64,000 bases of DNA from Armatimonadota bacterium (lineage in GTDB: Bacteria > Sysuimicrobiota > Sysuimicrobiia > Sysuimicrobiales > Sysuimicrobiaceae): contig JAVKGX010000007.1 in NCBI GenBank assembly GCA_031432545.1, positions 21,885 through 85,884 on the forward strand, in the 5' to 3' direction. A model generated the notes under the pieces. It made no database searches. It saw nothing but the letters and a program-made list of their open reading frames with translations, and was not told the origin of the DNA. Position numbers and translations under genes: made by a program. Positions 8,836-17,255 of this stretch are shown here, piece by piece. The stretch's first letter is position 1; the number at the start of each line of letters is the position of its first letter.

Positions 8836-9965
8836 GCGCGAGGTTGTGGCTACTGCAGTTGAGCACGCCGCTGCTGGCGATCCTCTTCGGTGCGCTCGTC
8901 TCCTCGGCGATCATCCTCGCCATCGGCAAGAACCCCCTCGACGTGTATACGCTGATGATCCGGTTCAACGTCACCCGCGCCGACAGCATCGCCTCGATCC
9001 TCTTCAAGACCACGCCGCTCATCCTGGCCGGATTGGCGGTGGCCCTCAGCTTCCGTGCAGCCCTGTGGAACATCGGCGTCGAGGGGCAGTACTACATCGG
9101 CGCTCTTTGCGCCGCGGTGGTCGCGTTCGGCGTCAAGGGGCTGCCGGCCGTGGTCCACCTGCCGCTGACCATGGCGGCCGCCGTGATCGGCGGGATGGCG
9201 TGGGCACTGGTGCCGATCGCACTGAAGCTGCGGCGGGGCGCTCACGAGGTCATCACGACGATCATGATGAACCACATCGCCGCCGCCACGATCCTCTACT
9301 TCCTCACCGACGTCTTGCGGGACCCGACCCAGGTTGGGACGCCACGGGTCCGGACGCCGATCTTCGAGCCGACGGCGCGGATCCCGTCGATGCGGGGGGT
9401 GCTCGACGCGATCGGTTTTCAGATCCCGGGATATTCGAGCCTCAACTGGCTGCTGCCGGTCGGAGTGGCGTTGGCGATCGCACTGTACCTCTTGCTGAGC
9501 CGCACGCGGTTCGGCTACGAGGTGCGGGCGATGGCACTCAACCCCGACGCGGCGGAGGCCGGCGGGATCCGCATCGGTCGCGTGCAGTTCACGATGTTCA
9601 TGCTCAGCGGGGCGGTCGCGGGACTGGTCGGGCTCAACGACGTGCTGGGCTTTTTCGGCTACCTGGACATCGACTTTCCGAAGGGGCTGGGGTTTTTGGG
9701 GATCTCCATCGCGCTGCTCGCCAAAAACAACCCCCTGGGCGTCATCCCCTCAGCGCTGCTGATCGCGTTCCTAGACCGGGGCGCGCAGGGCGTGCAGGTC
9801 TTCGCCGGCGTGCCGCGGGAGGTGATTACGATCCTCCAGGCGGTGATCATCCTGGCGATCGTGGTAGCGTACGAACTGTTGACCCGCTACGTCCGCAACG
9901 TGCGCAAGCGCGAGGCCGGTCGCGTCGTCGCAGCCGCCGGACCGGTGCTGGAGCCCGGCGGCTGA
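8832..9965 (+). CDS. Nucleoside-type ABC transporter permease 1
   Basis: Polytopic membrane subunit of the BPD_transp_2 family (BmpC/NupP-like), 377 residues with about nine hydrophobic helices. Visible family features include the FRAALWNIGVEGQYYIGAL stretch near 75 and GAHEVITTIMMNHIA near 137, where the coupling helix contacts the ATPase. GTG 8832 overlaps the ATPase stop, which suggests translational coupling. It pairs with the permease 8 bases downstream to form a heterodimeric channel. The basic C-terminal tail is probably cytoplasmic. Confidence 0.92.
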   Translation: MSARLWLLQLSTPLLAILFGALVSSAIILAIGKNPLDVYTLMIRFNVTRADSIASILFKTTPLILAGLAVALSFRAALWNIGVEGQYYIGALCAAVVAFGVKGLPAVVHLPLTMAAAVIGGMAWALVPIALKLRRGAHEVITTIMMNHIAAATILYFLTDVLRDPTQVGTPRVRTPIFEPTARIPSMRGVLDAIGFQIPGYSSLNWLLPVGVALAIALYLLLSRTRFGYEVRAMALNPDAAEAGGIRIGRVQFTMFMLSGAVAGLVGLNDVLGFFGYLDIDFPKGLGFLGISIALLAKNNPLGVIPSALLIAFLDRGAQGVQVFAGVPREVITILQAVIILAIVVAYELLTRYVRNVRKREAGRVVAAAGPVLEPGG

Positions 9966-9973
9966 GGAACCCG

Positions 9974-10906
9974 ATGGAGGTCGTGAGCGTCCTGTTCGAC
10001 ATGGCACTGATCGCCTCGGCGATCCGGCTGACGGTGCCGATCGTCCTGGCGGCGCTGGGGGCGGTGTTCTCCGAGCGCGGCGGGGTCATCAACATCGGCC
10101 TGGAAGGCATCATGATCATGGGCACGTTCTTCGGCGCCGTCGGCACGCTGTACGGGGGGCCGACGGTTGGGGTGTTCGCCGCGGTGACCGCGGGTGTGGC
10201 GTTCGCGGCCATCCACGCCCTGGTCACGATCACCTTCCGCGTCGACCAGATCATCAGCGGCGTCGTGCTGAACCTGCTGGCCGTGGGGCTGGCGCGCTTT
10301 TTGAACATCCTCCTGTTCGGAGTGGCCACACAGTCGCCAGGCATCGGGGGCTTCGCGCCGGTGAGCATCCCGCTGCTGCGCGACGTCCCGGGACTGCGGC
10401 CGGTCGCCACCGGGATCTCGCCTCTGATCCTGGTCGCGATCCTGCTCGTGTTCGTCGGGCAGTGGGTCCTCGTCAGGACCAAGTTCGGGCTGCGGCTGCG
10501 CGCAGTGGGTGAGAACCCCGCGGCGGCGGACACGCTGGGCGTCAACGTCTACCTGATGCGGTATCTGGGCGTGCTGATCAGCGGCGCGCTGGCGGGCATG
10601 GCCGGGGCGTACCTGGCGATCGAGCAGGGCCGGGGCTACCTCGAGGGGATGACGCAGGGCCGCGGCTTCATCGCCCTGGCGGCGATGATCTTCGGCAACT
10701 GGTGGCCGATCGGAGCCCTGGGGGCCTCAGCCCTGTTCGGCTACTTCGACGCCCTCAGCCTGCGGGTCGTCGTTCTCAACGTCCCGCACCAGTTCCTGAA
10801 CGTCCTGCCGCACATCGTGACGATCCTCGTCCTGGCGGGGTTCGTTCGGCGGGCCCGGCCACCTGCCGCCGACGGCGTACCGTACACAAAGGGCGAGGAG
10901 AGCTGA
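9974..10906 (+). CDS. Nucleoside-type ABC transporter permease 2
   Basis: Second BPD_transp_2 membrane subunit (NupQ-like), 310 residues with about eight or nine helices. Signature features are the FSERGGVINIGLEGIMIMG stretch near 30 and TFRVDQIISGVVLNLLAVGL near 85. ATG 9974 lies 8 bases after the first permease stop, with a TGAGGAAC ribosome-binding sequence inside the junction. Its frame is open far upstream, but that is shadow of permease 1. It completes the four-gene cassette BMP-ATPase-permease-permease, which is inserted between ftsK and rodZ. Confidence 0.92.
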   Translation: MEVVSVLFDMALIASAIRLTVPIVLAALGAVFSERGGVINIGLEGIMIMGTFFGAVGTLYGGPTVGVFAAVTAGVAFAAIHALVTITFRVDQIISGVVLNLLAVGLARFLNILLFGVATQSPGIGGFAPVSIPLLRDVPGLRPVATGISPLILVAILLVFVGQWVLVRTKFGLRLRAVGENPAAADTLGVNVYLMRYLGVLISGALAGMAGAYLAIEQGRGYLEGMTQGRGFIALAAMIFGNWWPIGALGASALFGYFDALSLRVVVLNVPHQFLNVLPHIVTILVLAGFVRRARPPAADGVPYTKGEES

Positions 10907-10910
10907 CGGC

Positions 10911-10928
10911 TTGTTACACTACTGTTGA
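10911..10928 (+). promoter_or_regulatory. Putative leaderless promoter of the RodZ-like gene
   Basis: TTGTTACACT at 10911-10920 provides a -10-like TACACT (10915-10920). The ATG begins at 10928, about where transcription should start, and no Shine-Dalgarno precedes it. No good -35 is visible. The same ten bases recur upstream of fumC. Confidence 0.5.
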
Positions 10929-11746
10929 TGAGCCGTCCGGCGGCCCGCACCGACGCTCGCGAGGCCCGGCCGGGGCCCCTGGGGATCGGGGAGACCCTGC
11001 GCCGCCGCCGCGAGAATCTGAACGTCTCCCTGGAGCAGGTCCACGAGCGCATCCGCATCCCCGTCGCCTCCCTCCGAGCCCTCGAGGAGGAACGCTTCGA
11101 GGTCTTCGCGGCTGCCCAGTACGCGAAGGGATTCCTGCGCTCGTACGCGGCGTTTTTGGACCTGGATCCGCAACCGCTCCTTGAGCGTCTGAGCACCGTC
11201 GTCCGAGCCGACCGGAAGCCGGAGCTGGTCGCCCGCAGCGGGGAGGTGCCGATTCGGCCGGCAGCACCGCCGTCGCCGCTGCGCCGCGTGCTGCGGTGGG
11301 CCGTCGCGGTGCTGGTCGTGCTGTTCGGGGTGGTCGCCTACGTGGGATACAGGGAAATCCGCGCGTTCTACGCGACTCCCATTCCTACGCCGGAACCGCT
11401 GGCCGCCACCCCCGTGCCGACGGTGCCCCAGCCGGTGGCCGCCGAGCCTTCGCCGGAGTTGCCGCCGCCGACGCCGGCGACCGTGGACGGAGTCCGGCTG
11501 GTGGCCCGCGCCGCGGACGTGTCCTGGCTGCGCGTGGTGGCCGATGGCCGCCGCGTCTTTGAGGGATTCATCCGTCCCGGGGAGAGCCAGGTGTGGGAGG
11601 CCCAGCAGACGCTGAACATCGTCATCGGCAATGCGTCCGCCGTCGCCCTGGAGGTCAACGGTCGGCAGATGGGTACGCTGGGCGGGCCTGGGGAGGTCGT
11701 CCGCCGCACCTTCACGATCGGCGAGGTCGCTCCGGTGCTGCCGTAG
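10928..11746 (+). CDS. rodZ: RodZ-like helix-turn-helix membrane protein
   Basis: Bitopic protein thought to link MreB filaments to the wall-synthesis machinery. Of 272 residues, about 20-90 form the HTH_25 domain (GIGETLRRRRENLNVSLEQV ... QYAKGFLRSYAAFLDLD). A single hydrophobic segment (VLRWAVAVLVVLFGVVAYVGY, about 121-142) follows a short basic linker. Then come a Pro/Ala-rich spacer and a C-terminal DUF4115 beta domain (SWLRVVADGRRVFEGFIRPG ... ALEVNGRQMGTLG). ATG 10928 was preferred to TTG 10925; neither has a Shine-Dalgarno and the -10 upstream argues for a leaderless message. The position ahead of cinA-recA matches Bacillus ymfM. Confidence 0.88.
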   Translation: MSRPAARTDAREARPGPLGIGETLRRRRENLNVSLEQVHERIRIPVASLRALEEERFEVFAAAQYAKGFLRSYAAFLDLDPQPLLERLSTVVRADRKPELVARSGEVPIRPAAPPSPLRRVLRWAVAVLVVLFGVVAYVGYREIRAFYATPIPTPEPLAATPVPTVPQPVAAEPSPELPPPTPATVDGVRLVARAADVSWLRVVADGRRVFEGFIRPGESQVWEAQQTLNIVIGNASAVALEVNGRQMGTLGGPGEVVRRTFTIGEVAPVLP

Positions 11747-11755
11747 GAACACCCG

Positions 11756-13387
11756 TTGGCCACGCACGAAGTCACCAACCAACCCCCGCCGCTGGTCGGC
11801 TACGACGCCTATACCGCGGATCTGGCCCTCGTCGAGGCCGTCTGCCGCGAGGGAGGTGGCTGGGCGGAAGGGGAGTTGCGCAAGATCGGGGCGTTCTGCG
11901 GCTCTGCGGCCGCCCATGAACTCGGCTTTCTCGCCAACGGCCATCCCCCGGTCCTGCACACCCACGACCGGTTCGGGTTCCGCCGCGACGAGGTCACCTA
12001 CCACCCCGCCTACCACGAGCTGATGCGCCACGCCGTGGCGTTCGGCGCGCACGCCGCTCCCTGGGGCGATCCGCACCCGGGCGCGCACGTCGTCCGCGCG
12101 GCCAAGTTTTTCCTGCTCACGCAGGTCGAAGCGGGCCACGGTTGTCCGGTCTCGATGACCTACGCGGCCGTCCCGGCGCTGCGGACGACCCCAGACGTCG
12201 CGTCCGAGTGGGAGGGCCGTCTGTTTTCGCGCGTCTACGACCCGAGCTTCCGGCCGGTGTCCGAAAAGGCGGGGGCATTGATGGGCATGGCCATGACCGA
12301 AAAGCAAGGTGGATCGGACGTGCGGGCCAACACCACCCGGGCCGAGCCGATCGGGAAACCCGGCCCAGGCGGGGAGTACCGGATCACCGGTCACAAGTGG
12401 TTCTGCTCGGCGCCGATGTCCGACGCGTTCTTGGTCCTCGCCCAAGCACCCGGTGGGTTGTCGTGCTTCCTGTTGCCGCGGTGGACGCCCGACGGTCAGC
12501 GCAATGCCTTTTTCCTCCAGCGGCTGAAGGACAAGCTCGGCAACCGGTCCAACGCGTCGGTCGAGGTGGAGTTCGATGGAGCCTGGGCACGGATGGTCGG
12601 GGAGGAGGGGCGCGGCGTGCGGACGATCCTCGAGATGGTCACCCACACGCGCCTGGACTGCGTGATCGGCTCGGCGGCCGGAATGCGTCACGCTGTCGCC
12701 GAGGCCATCCACCACGCCGCCCATCGCCGGGCGTTCGGTAGGCTCTTGCTCGATCAGCCGCTCATGCAGAACGTGCTGGCCGACCTCGCATTGGAGAGCG
12801 AGGCGGCCACGGTGCTGGCCATGCGGCTCGCCCGTGCCTACGACACGACCGCTCCGGAGGAAGTGGCCTTCCGGCGCCTGGCGACCGCGGTCGCCAAGTA
12901 CTGGGTCTGCAAGCGCACTCCGCCGCACGCGGCTGAGGCCCTCGAGTGCCTGGGCGGCAACGGCTACGTCGAAGAGTCCGTGATGCCGCGTCTGTTCCGC
13001 GAGAGCCCGCTCAACGGCCTGTGGGAAGGAGCCGGCAACGTCATCTGTCTGGACGTGCTGCGCGCGATCCGGCGCGACCCCCAATCCGTAGAGGCCTTCT
13101 GGAACGAGGTCCGGCTGGCCCACGGTGGGGATGCGCGCTTGGACGCGTTCGTCCGCCGTCTGGAACGGGACATAGCCGAACCCGACGAAGCCGCCGCGAG
13201 GCGGCTCACGGAGGACATGGCACTGGCCCTGCAGGCCTCCTTGCTGGTGTGTTGTGGTCCCCCCGCCGTGGCGGACGCATTCTGCGCGAGCCGGCTGGGG
13301 GCAGACCCCAGGCGCGCCTTCGGCACCCTTCCGGCGGGCGTCGATCTGTCGGCGATCGTGGAGCGCGCCCGCCCACGACTCCCATGA
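11756..13387 (+). CDS. aidB: AidB-like acyl-CoA dehydrogenase family flavoprotein
   Basis: FAD enzyme of the acyl-CoA dehydrogenase superfamily, 543 residues. The AidB-type signature is clear: MAMTEKQGGSDVRANTTRA near 180-198, then RITGHKWFCSAP and the C-terminal ECLGGNGYVEES. The AidB N-terminal extension (GYDAYTADLALVEAVC) is present. In E. coli AidB is part of the alkylation-damage response and binds DNA; its true substrate is unclear. TTG 11756 is the first start in frame and has AGGAA at 11744-11748. It overlaps the cinA start by ATGA and sits 2 kb upstream of recA, so it may share regulation with repair genes, though that is inference. Confidence 0.85.
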   Translation: MATHEVTNQPPPLVGYDAYTADLALVEAVCREGGGWAEGELRKIGAFCGSAAAHELGFLANGHPPVLHTHDRFGFRRDEVTYHPAYHELMRHAVAFGAHAAPWGDPHPGAHVVRAAKFFLLTQVEAGHGCPVSMTYAAVPALRTTPDVASEWEGRLFSRVYDPSFRPVSEKAGALMGMAMTEKQGGSDVRANTTRAEPIGKPGPGGEYRITGHKWFCSAPMSDAFLVLAQAPGGLSCFLLPRWTPDGQRNAFFLQRLKDKLGNRSNASVEVEFDGAWARMVGEEGRGVRTILEMVTHTRLDCVIGSAAGMRHAVAEAIHHAAHRRAFGRLLLDQPLMQNVLADLALESEAATVLAMRLARAYDTTAPEEVAFRRLATAVAKYWVCKRTPPHAAEALECLGGNGYVEESVMPRLFRESPLNGLWEGAGNVICLDVLRAIRRDPQSVEAFWNEVRLAHGGDARLDAFVRRLERDIAEPDEAAARRLTEDMALALQASLLVCCGPPAVADAFCASRLGADPRRAFGTLPAGVDLSAIVERARPRLP

Positions 13388-14652
13388 GAGCCGGCGAGGT
13401 CGTCTCCGTCGGGACCGAGCTGCTCTTGGGGCAGATCACCGACACCAACGCGACGTACATCTGCGAGCGCCTGGCCGAACTCGGCATCCCCGTCTACTTC
13501 CGGCAGACCGTGGGCGACAACCTCGAGCGCATCCAGCAGGCTTTTCGTCTGGCGTCTTCGCGGGCCGACCTCGTCGTCTTCACGGGGGGGTTGGGACCGA
13601 CCGAGGACGACCTCACCAAGGAAGCTGTGGCTGCCGCCCTGGGCGTGGACATGGTGGTCGACGAGGCGTCGCTGGCGCACCTGGAAGCGTTCTTCGCGCG
13701 CCGCAACCGCCAGATGACGCCGAACCAGCGGCGCCAGGCGCTCATCCCGCGTGGTGCTGAGGCGATTCCGAACCGATGGGGTACGGCGCCGGGGATTCTT
13801 TGGGAGCACGACAGTCGCCTGATCGTGATCCTGCCGGGCATCCCGCGCGAGATGCGCGGGATGTTCACCGAGACCGTGATCCCGTATCTGCGCGAACGCG
13901 GCTGGGTGGGGCGAAGCGTGATCCGCTCCCTCGTGCTGCGCACCGTCGGCGTCGGCGAGGGCGCGCTAGAAGAGCAGATCCGCGACCTCATCCACACGAC
14001 CAACCCGACGGTCGCCCCGCTAGCCCATTTGGGCGAGGTGCACCTGCGCATCACCGCACGCGGTACCCCCGCTGAGGTGGACGCGATGCTGGCTTCAGCC
14101 GAAGCAGCTCTGCGGAAGCGGTTGGGCGACGCGGTGTACGGCGTGGACGACGAGACACTAGAGATGGCCGTGGCCCGGCTGCTGTCCGGGCAGGGAGTCA
14201 CCGTCGCTGTCGCGGAGTCCTGCACCGGCGGGCTGGTCGGACACCGACTGACCAACGTACCGGGAAGTTCCGCCTACTTCCTCGGCGGGGTCGTGGCGTA
14301 CGCGAACGAGGCCAAGCAGGCCCTACTCGGCGTGTCCCAAGCGCTGCTGGAGCGCCACGGAGCCGTCTCCGGAGAGGTCGCCGAGGCGATGGCGCGGGGC
14401 GTCCGCGAACGGTTCGGCGCAGACGTCGGTCTTGGGACCACGGGCATCGCCGGGCCCACCGGCGCCACGCCCGAAAAGCCGGTCGGGCTGGTGTTCCTGT
14501 CGCTTGCGGGAGCCGGGGACGCGCGCACCGTACGGGTGAACTTCGGGGAAGAACCCGGGCGGGAGGGCGTCAAGCACCTCGCGGCACAGGCGACGCTGAA
14601 CCTGCTGCGACGGTATCTGTTGGAGGACCGATCGCGCACGCCGCCGTCGTGA
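13384..14652 (+). CDS. cinA: CinA: competence/damage-inducible protein, nicotinamide-nucleotide amidase
   Basis: 422 residues in two domains. The N-terminal MoCF/COG1058 domain (VSVGTELLLGQITDTNATYI; TGGLGPTEDDLTKEAV) is an ADP-ribose/NMN-type pyrophosphatase domain. The C-terminal PncC-type domain (AESCTGGLVGHRLTNVPGSS at about 277; GTTGIAGPTGATPEKPVGLV) deamidates NMN in NAD salvage. ATG 13384 overlaps the aidB stop (ATGA). The same cinA-recA adjacency is found in Bacillus and Streptococcus, where cinA is induced with competence or damage. Here a thpR gene intervenes. Confidence 0.94.
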   Translation: MRAGEVVSVGTELLLGQITDTNATYICERLAELGIPVYFRQTVGDNLERIQQAFRLASSRADLVVFTGGLGPTEDDLTKEAVAAALGVDMVVDEASLAHLEAFFARRNRQMTPNQRRQALIPRGAEAIPNRWGTAPGILWEHDSRLIVILPGIPREMRGMFTETVIPYLRERGWVGRSVIRSLVLRTVGVGEGALEEQIRDLIHTTNPTVAPLAHLGEVHLRITARGTPAEVDAMLASAEAALRKRLGDAVYGVDDETLEMAVARLLSGQGVTVAVAESCTGGLVGHRLTNVPGSSAYFLGGVVAYANEAKQALLGVSQALLERHGAVSGEVAEAMARGVRERFGADVGLGTTGIAGPTGATPEKPVGLVFLSLAGAGDARTVRVNFGEEPGREGVKHLAAQATLNLLRRYLLEDRSRTPPS

Positions 14653-14656
14653 TGTC

Positions 14657-15229
14657 ATGCGCCTGTTCGTGGCCATCCCCCTCGACCCCGCGCTGCGGCC
14701 TGCAGCCCAGCGTGTCCGCGACGAGATCGTGCGCCTGTGCCCCGAAGCGGCGACCGGCGTCAAGTGGGTTGAGCCGCACAACCTCCACTTCACGTTGAAG
14801 TTTTTGGGCGAGGTCCCCGACGCGAAGGTGCCGGAGGTTGCCGCATCGCTGGGACGCCTGCGCGAATGCGAGGCTTTCGAGATCCGCATCGAGGGCGTCG
14901 GTGCGTTTCCCACTTCCAGCAGTCCCCGGGTGGTGTGGGTCGGTGTCTTTGAGGGCGCCGACCGCCTGACGGCCCTCGCTGCCCGGGCGGAAGAGATCCT
15001 GGCTGAAGTGGGGTTTGCGCGGGAGGCCCGGCCCTTTTCGGCCCACCTGACCCTGGGCCGCGCCCGGGAGCGCAGACGCCTCCCTTGCTTGAAAGTCGCC
15101 CTGGAGGCCCAGCGGCATACGAAAATCGGGGTCCAGTGCGTTGGTTCGGTGGTGCTGATGCAGAGCCGACTGAGCCCAAGGGGCCCGACGTACGTAGAGA
15201 GGGCGACGTTTCCACTGGTTCGGTATTGA
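14657..15229 (+). CDS. thpR: RNA 2',3'-cyclic phosphodiesterase (2'-5' RNA ligase family)
   Basis: Small cytoplasmic 2H-phosphoesterase, 190 residues. Both histidine motifs are visible: HFTLKFLG at about 45 and HLTLGRA at about 130, spaced as in ThpR/LigT. The enzyme opens 2',3'-cyclic phosphates on RNA and can act on 2'-5' linkages. ATG 14657 lies 4 bases after the cinA stop and the gene ends just inside the -35 element of recA. Placement next to cinA and recA is common in several Gram-positive-like lineages, so the gene order alone does not point to a new role. Confidence 0.9.
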   Translation: MRLFVAIPLDPALRPAAQRVRDEIVRLCPEAATGVKWVEPHNLHFTLKFLGEVPDAKVPEVAASLGRLRECEAFEIRIEGVGAFPTSSSPRVVWVGVFEGADRLTALAARAEEILAEVGFAREARPFSAHLTLGRARERRRLPCLKVALEAQRHTKIGVQCVGSVVLMQSRLSPRGPTYVERATFPLVRY

Positions 15230-15254
15230 CAGGCAAACATATGTTTGGTATGAT
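15226..15254 (+). promoter_or_regulatory. recA promoter (sigma-70 type)
   Basis: Perfect -35 TTGACA at 15226-15231, a 17-base spacer and -10 TATGAT at 15249-15254. The -35 overlaps the end of thpR. The spacer contains a 14-bp palindrome described separately. The recA start is 30 bases after the -10. Confidence 0.88.
15234..15247 (+). promoter_or_regulatory. LexA-like SOS box at recA
   Basis: CAAACATATGTTTG is a perfect 14-bp palindrome inside the recA promoter spacer, one base ahead of the -10. It closely resembles the Gram-positive LexA (Cheo) box CGAAC-N4-GTTCG. A repressor bound here would block RNA polymerase. lexA itself is not in the window. Confidence 0.78.
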
Positions 15255-15283
15255 CCGCGGGACAACGCAGGAGGGTGATCACG

Positions 15284-16357
15284 ATGAGCGAGCGGCAGAA
15301 GGCGCTGGACCTAGCCTTGGCGCAGATCGAAAAGCAGTTCGGCAAGGGGTCCATCATGAAGCTGGGCGAGGCGTCGCAGCGGCTTGCCGTCGAGGTCATC
15401 CCCACCGGCGCCCTGGGCGTGGACGTGGCGCTCGGGGTCGGCGGAGTGCCGCGCGGCCGGGTCGTCGAGATCTACGGCCCGGAGTCGTCGGGCAAGACCA
15501 CGCTGGGATACCACATCATGGCCGAAGCGCAGAGGGAAGGGGGGGTGGCGGCATTCATCGACGCCGAGCACGCCCTCGACCCGGCCTACGCGCGGTCGTT
15601 GGGCGTCAACGTCGACGAACTGCTGATCTCCCAGCCGGACAGCGGGGAGCAGGCGTTGGAGATCGCCGAGACCCTGGTGCGCTCCGGCGCCGTGGACGTC
15701 ATCGTTGTGGACTCAGTGGCGGCCCTCGTGCCCCGCGCCGAGCTCGAGGGTGACATGGGCGACGCCCACGTCGGGCTGCAGGCCCGCCTGATGTCGCAGG
15801 CGCTGCGCAAGCTGGTCGGTGCGATCAGCCGCTCGCGTTGCGTCGTCGTTTTCATCAACCAGATCCGCGAGAAGGTCGGGGTGATGTTCGGAAACCCCGA
15901 GACCACGACCGGCGGCCGCGCCCTGAAGTTCTACTCTTCGGTGCGCATGGAGATCCGCCGCACCGAGAACATCAAGAGCGGGGACGAGGTCCGCGGCATG
16001 CGCGCCCGGGTCAAGGTCGTCAAGAACAAGGTCGCCCCGCCGTTCCGTGATGCGGAGGTGGAGATCTACTACGGGAAGGGGATCTCCAGAGCCGCCAGCC
16101 TACTCGACGTCGCCACCAACCTCGGGCTGATCCAGCGCGTCGGCACGTGGTTCTCCTACGGAGAGATGCGGATCGGTCAGGGCAGAGACAACGCCCGCGA
16201 GTTCCTGGAGAACAACTCGGAACTGGCCGCGGAGATCGAGGCGAAGGTGCGCGAGAAACTGAACCTGGGCCGCGGCCGCGCCCCGCTGCCCGAGGCACCG
16301 GTGGTCGCCGAGCCGCCCTCGCGCAACAGCAAGGAGGCCCCGGCACGGACGCGGTAG
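15284..16357 (+). CDS. recA: RecA recombinase
   Basis: Strand-exchange ATPase and co-protease that triggers LexA self-cleavage. The 357-residue protein has Walker [10 protein letters not shown] at about 66-74, Walker [20 protein letters not shown], the L1/L2 loop region ([36 protein letters not shown]) and a C-terminal domain with an acidic/basic tail. ATG 15284 has AGGAGG at 15269-15274 with good spacing; the GTG at 15275 overlaps that element and was rejected. The promoter carries a LexA-like operator. DUF3276 follows 116 bases downstream. Confidence 0.98.
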   Translation: MSERQKALDLALAQIEKQFGKGSIMKLGEASQRLAVEVIPTGALGVDVALGVGGVPRGRVVEIYGPESSGKTTLGYHIMAEAQREGGVAAFIDAEHALDPAYARSLGVNVDELLISQPDSGEQALEIAETLVRSGAVDVIVVDSVAALVPRAELEGDMGDAHVGLQARLMSQALRKLVGAISRSRCVVVFINQIREKVGVMFGNPETTTGGRALKFYSSVRMEIRRTENIKSGDEVRGMRARVKVVKNKVAPPFRDAEVEIYYGKGISRAASLLDVATNLGLIQRVGTWFSYGEMRIGQGRDNAREFLENNSELAAEIEAKVREKLNLGRGRAPLPEAPVVAEPPSRNSKEAPARTR

Positions 16358-16473
16358 CGGGGCGAGTCACCCTCGGGGGTGGCGGCTCAGGATCGTTGCC
16401 GCGGATGGTGTGGCTGGGCGCAGATCGGGGGTTGAGTCCCAAAGTCCGCGCCTTGCGGGAAGGGAGGTTGACG

Positions 16474-16719
16474 ATGGCAGCCGACGTACATAACGGCGAG
16501 GCGGGCAAGGCGATATTCAGCGAGCAGGTGCGCGCCGGAGGGCGAACCTACTTCTTTGATGTCAGGGAGTCGAAGAACCGCAGGCGCTATCTGGTCATCA
16601 CCGAGACGCGCAAGACGGGCACGGGCCGCCAGCGCGCCAGCATCCTGGTGTTTCCGGACGACGTCGAGGCGTTCGGGCAGGCCCTGCGCAAGGCGGAGGG
16701 AAGACTGCAGAACGCGTGA
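16474..16719 (+). CDS. DUF3276 family (PUR-alpha-like) small protein
   Basis: 81-residue basic protein. The stretch IFSEQVRAGGRTYFFDVRES followed by RRYLVITETRK is the PUR-alpha/DUF3276 fold, known as a nucleic-acid-binding domain in Bacteroidetes and Borrelia homologues. ATG 16474 has GGGAGG seven bases upstream; the same frame is open through the end of recA, but that is shadow. The intervening 116 bases (16358-16473) show no gene. Position after recA suggests a DNA- or RNA-binding accessory role, which is inference only. Confidence 0.78.
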   Translation: MAADVHNGEAGKAIFSEQVRAGGRTYFFDVRESKNRRRYLVITETRKTGTGRQRASILVFPDDVEAFGQALRKAEGRLQNA

Positions 16720-16865
16720 TCCTGAGCGAAACGTTCTCACTCCCCCGGGAGGGAGACGACTGACGGACAGGAGGGCCGACTGCTGCCGTTGGTCCTCGGG
16801 CCAGCGGAGCCAACCCGACGGCAGCTGGGCGGTCGTGAGCCCATCGTATCGGCGTGAGATGTCCT

Positions 16866-17132
16866 ATGGCTTCCAAGATGCGCTCTCGGATCTTTCCGCG
16901 TCTTTGGTATTCGAGCGACGCCGAAAACGCAGCCAGTTTCTACACCTCCATTTCCCCGGATTCGCGGGTCGACCGCGTCAGGGCGCTGCTGAGTGATTCC
17001 CCAAGCGGCCCGGCCGGAACGGTGAAGGTAGTCGATTTCACCCGGCTCGGTCAACGCTTTCAAGCGATCAGCGCCGGACCTCACCACGATTTCAACGATG
17101 CGATCTCTGTGGTTGTGCTTGCGGTCGGGTGA
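16866..17132 (+). pseudogene. Truncated VOC/PhnB-like (3-demethylubiquinone methyltransferase-like) gene
   Basis: 88 codons resembling the first two thirds of PF06983/VOC proteins: PRLWYSSDAENAASFYTSI, then GPAGTVKVVDFTRLGQRFQAIS and GPHHDFNDAISVVV. The family normally continues with about 60 more residues (the CGWLKDRYGLSWQ region). Here a TGA follows at 17130, and I could not find the missing part in the other frames up to the next gene. No ribosome-binding site is evident. It sits alone in 536 bases between DUF3276 and the DapB-like gene; the rest of that gap holds nothing I recognise apart from an imperfect inverted repeat at 16735-16756. A short intact protein is possible but less likely. 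Confidence 0.55.
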
Positions 17133-17255
17133 CAATGTCCAGCAACTTTCTGTGACATCCGGGAGGAGCCGGGATGTCTGTGGGCAAACACGAGGGGAGA
17201 GGCCAAGGACTGCACGGCCCCAAGTCACTGTCAGGACACGGCCGGGGTGGCTTCG

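Noticed and set aside
10919..13123. 734-codon open frame on the - strand
   Set aside because: Antisense shadow of the RodZ-like and AidB-like genes; no recognisable domain.
16415..16450. GGGGGTTGAGTCCC, reminiscent of a tRNA T-arm
   Set aside because: No matching acceptor or anticodon stem can be formed around it.
16735..16756. Imperfect inverted repeat after DUF3276 as a terminator
   Set aside because: Loop of two bases and no T-run; too weak to list as a terminator.
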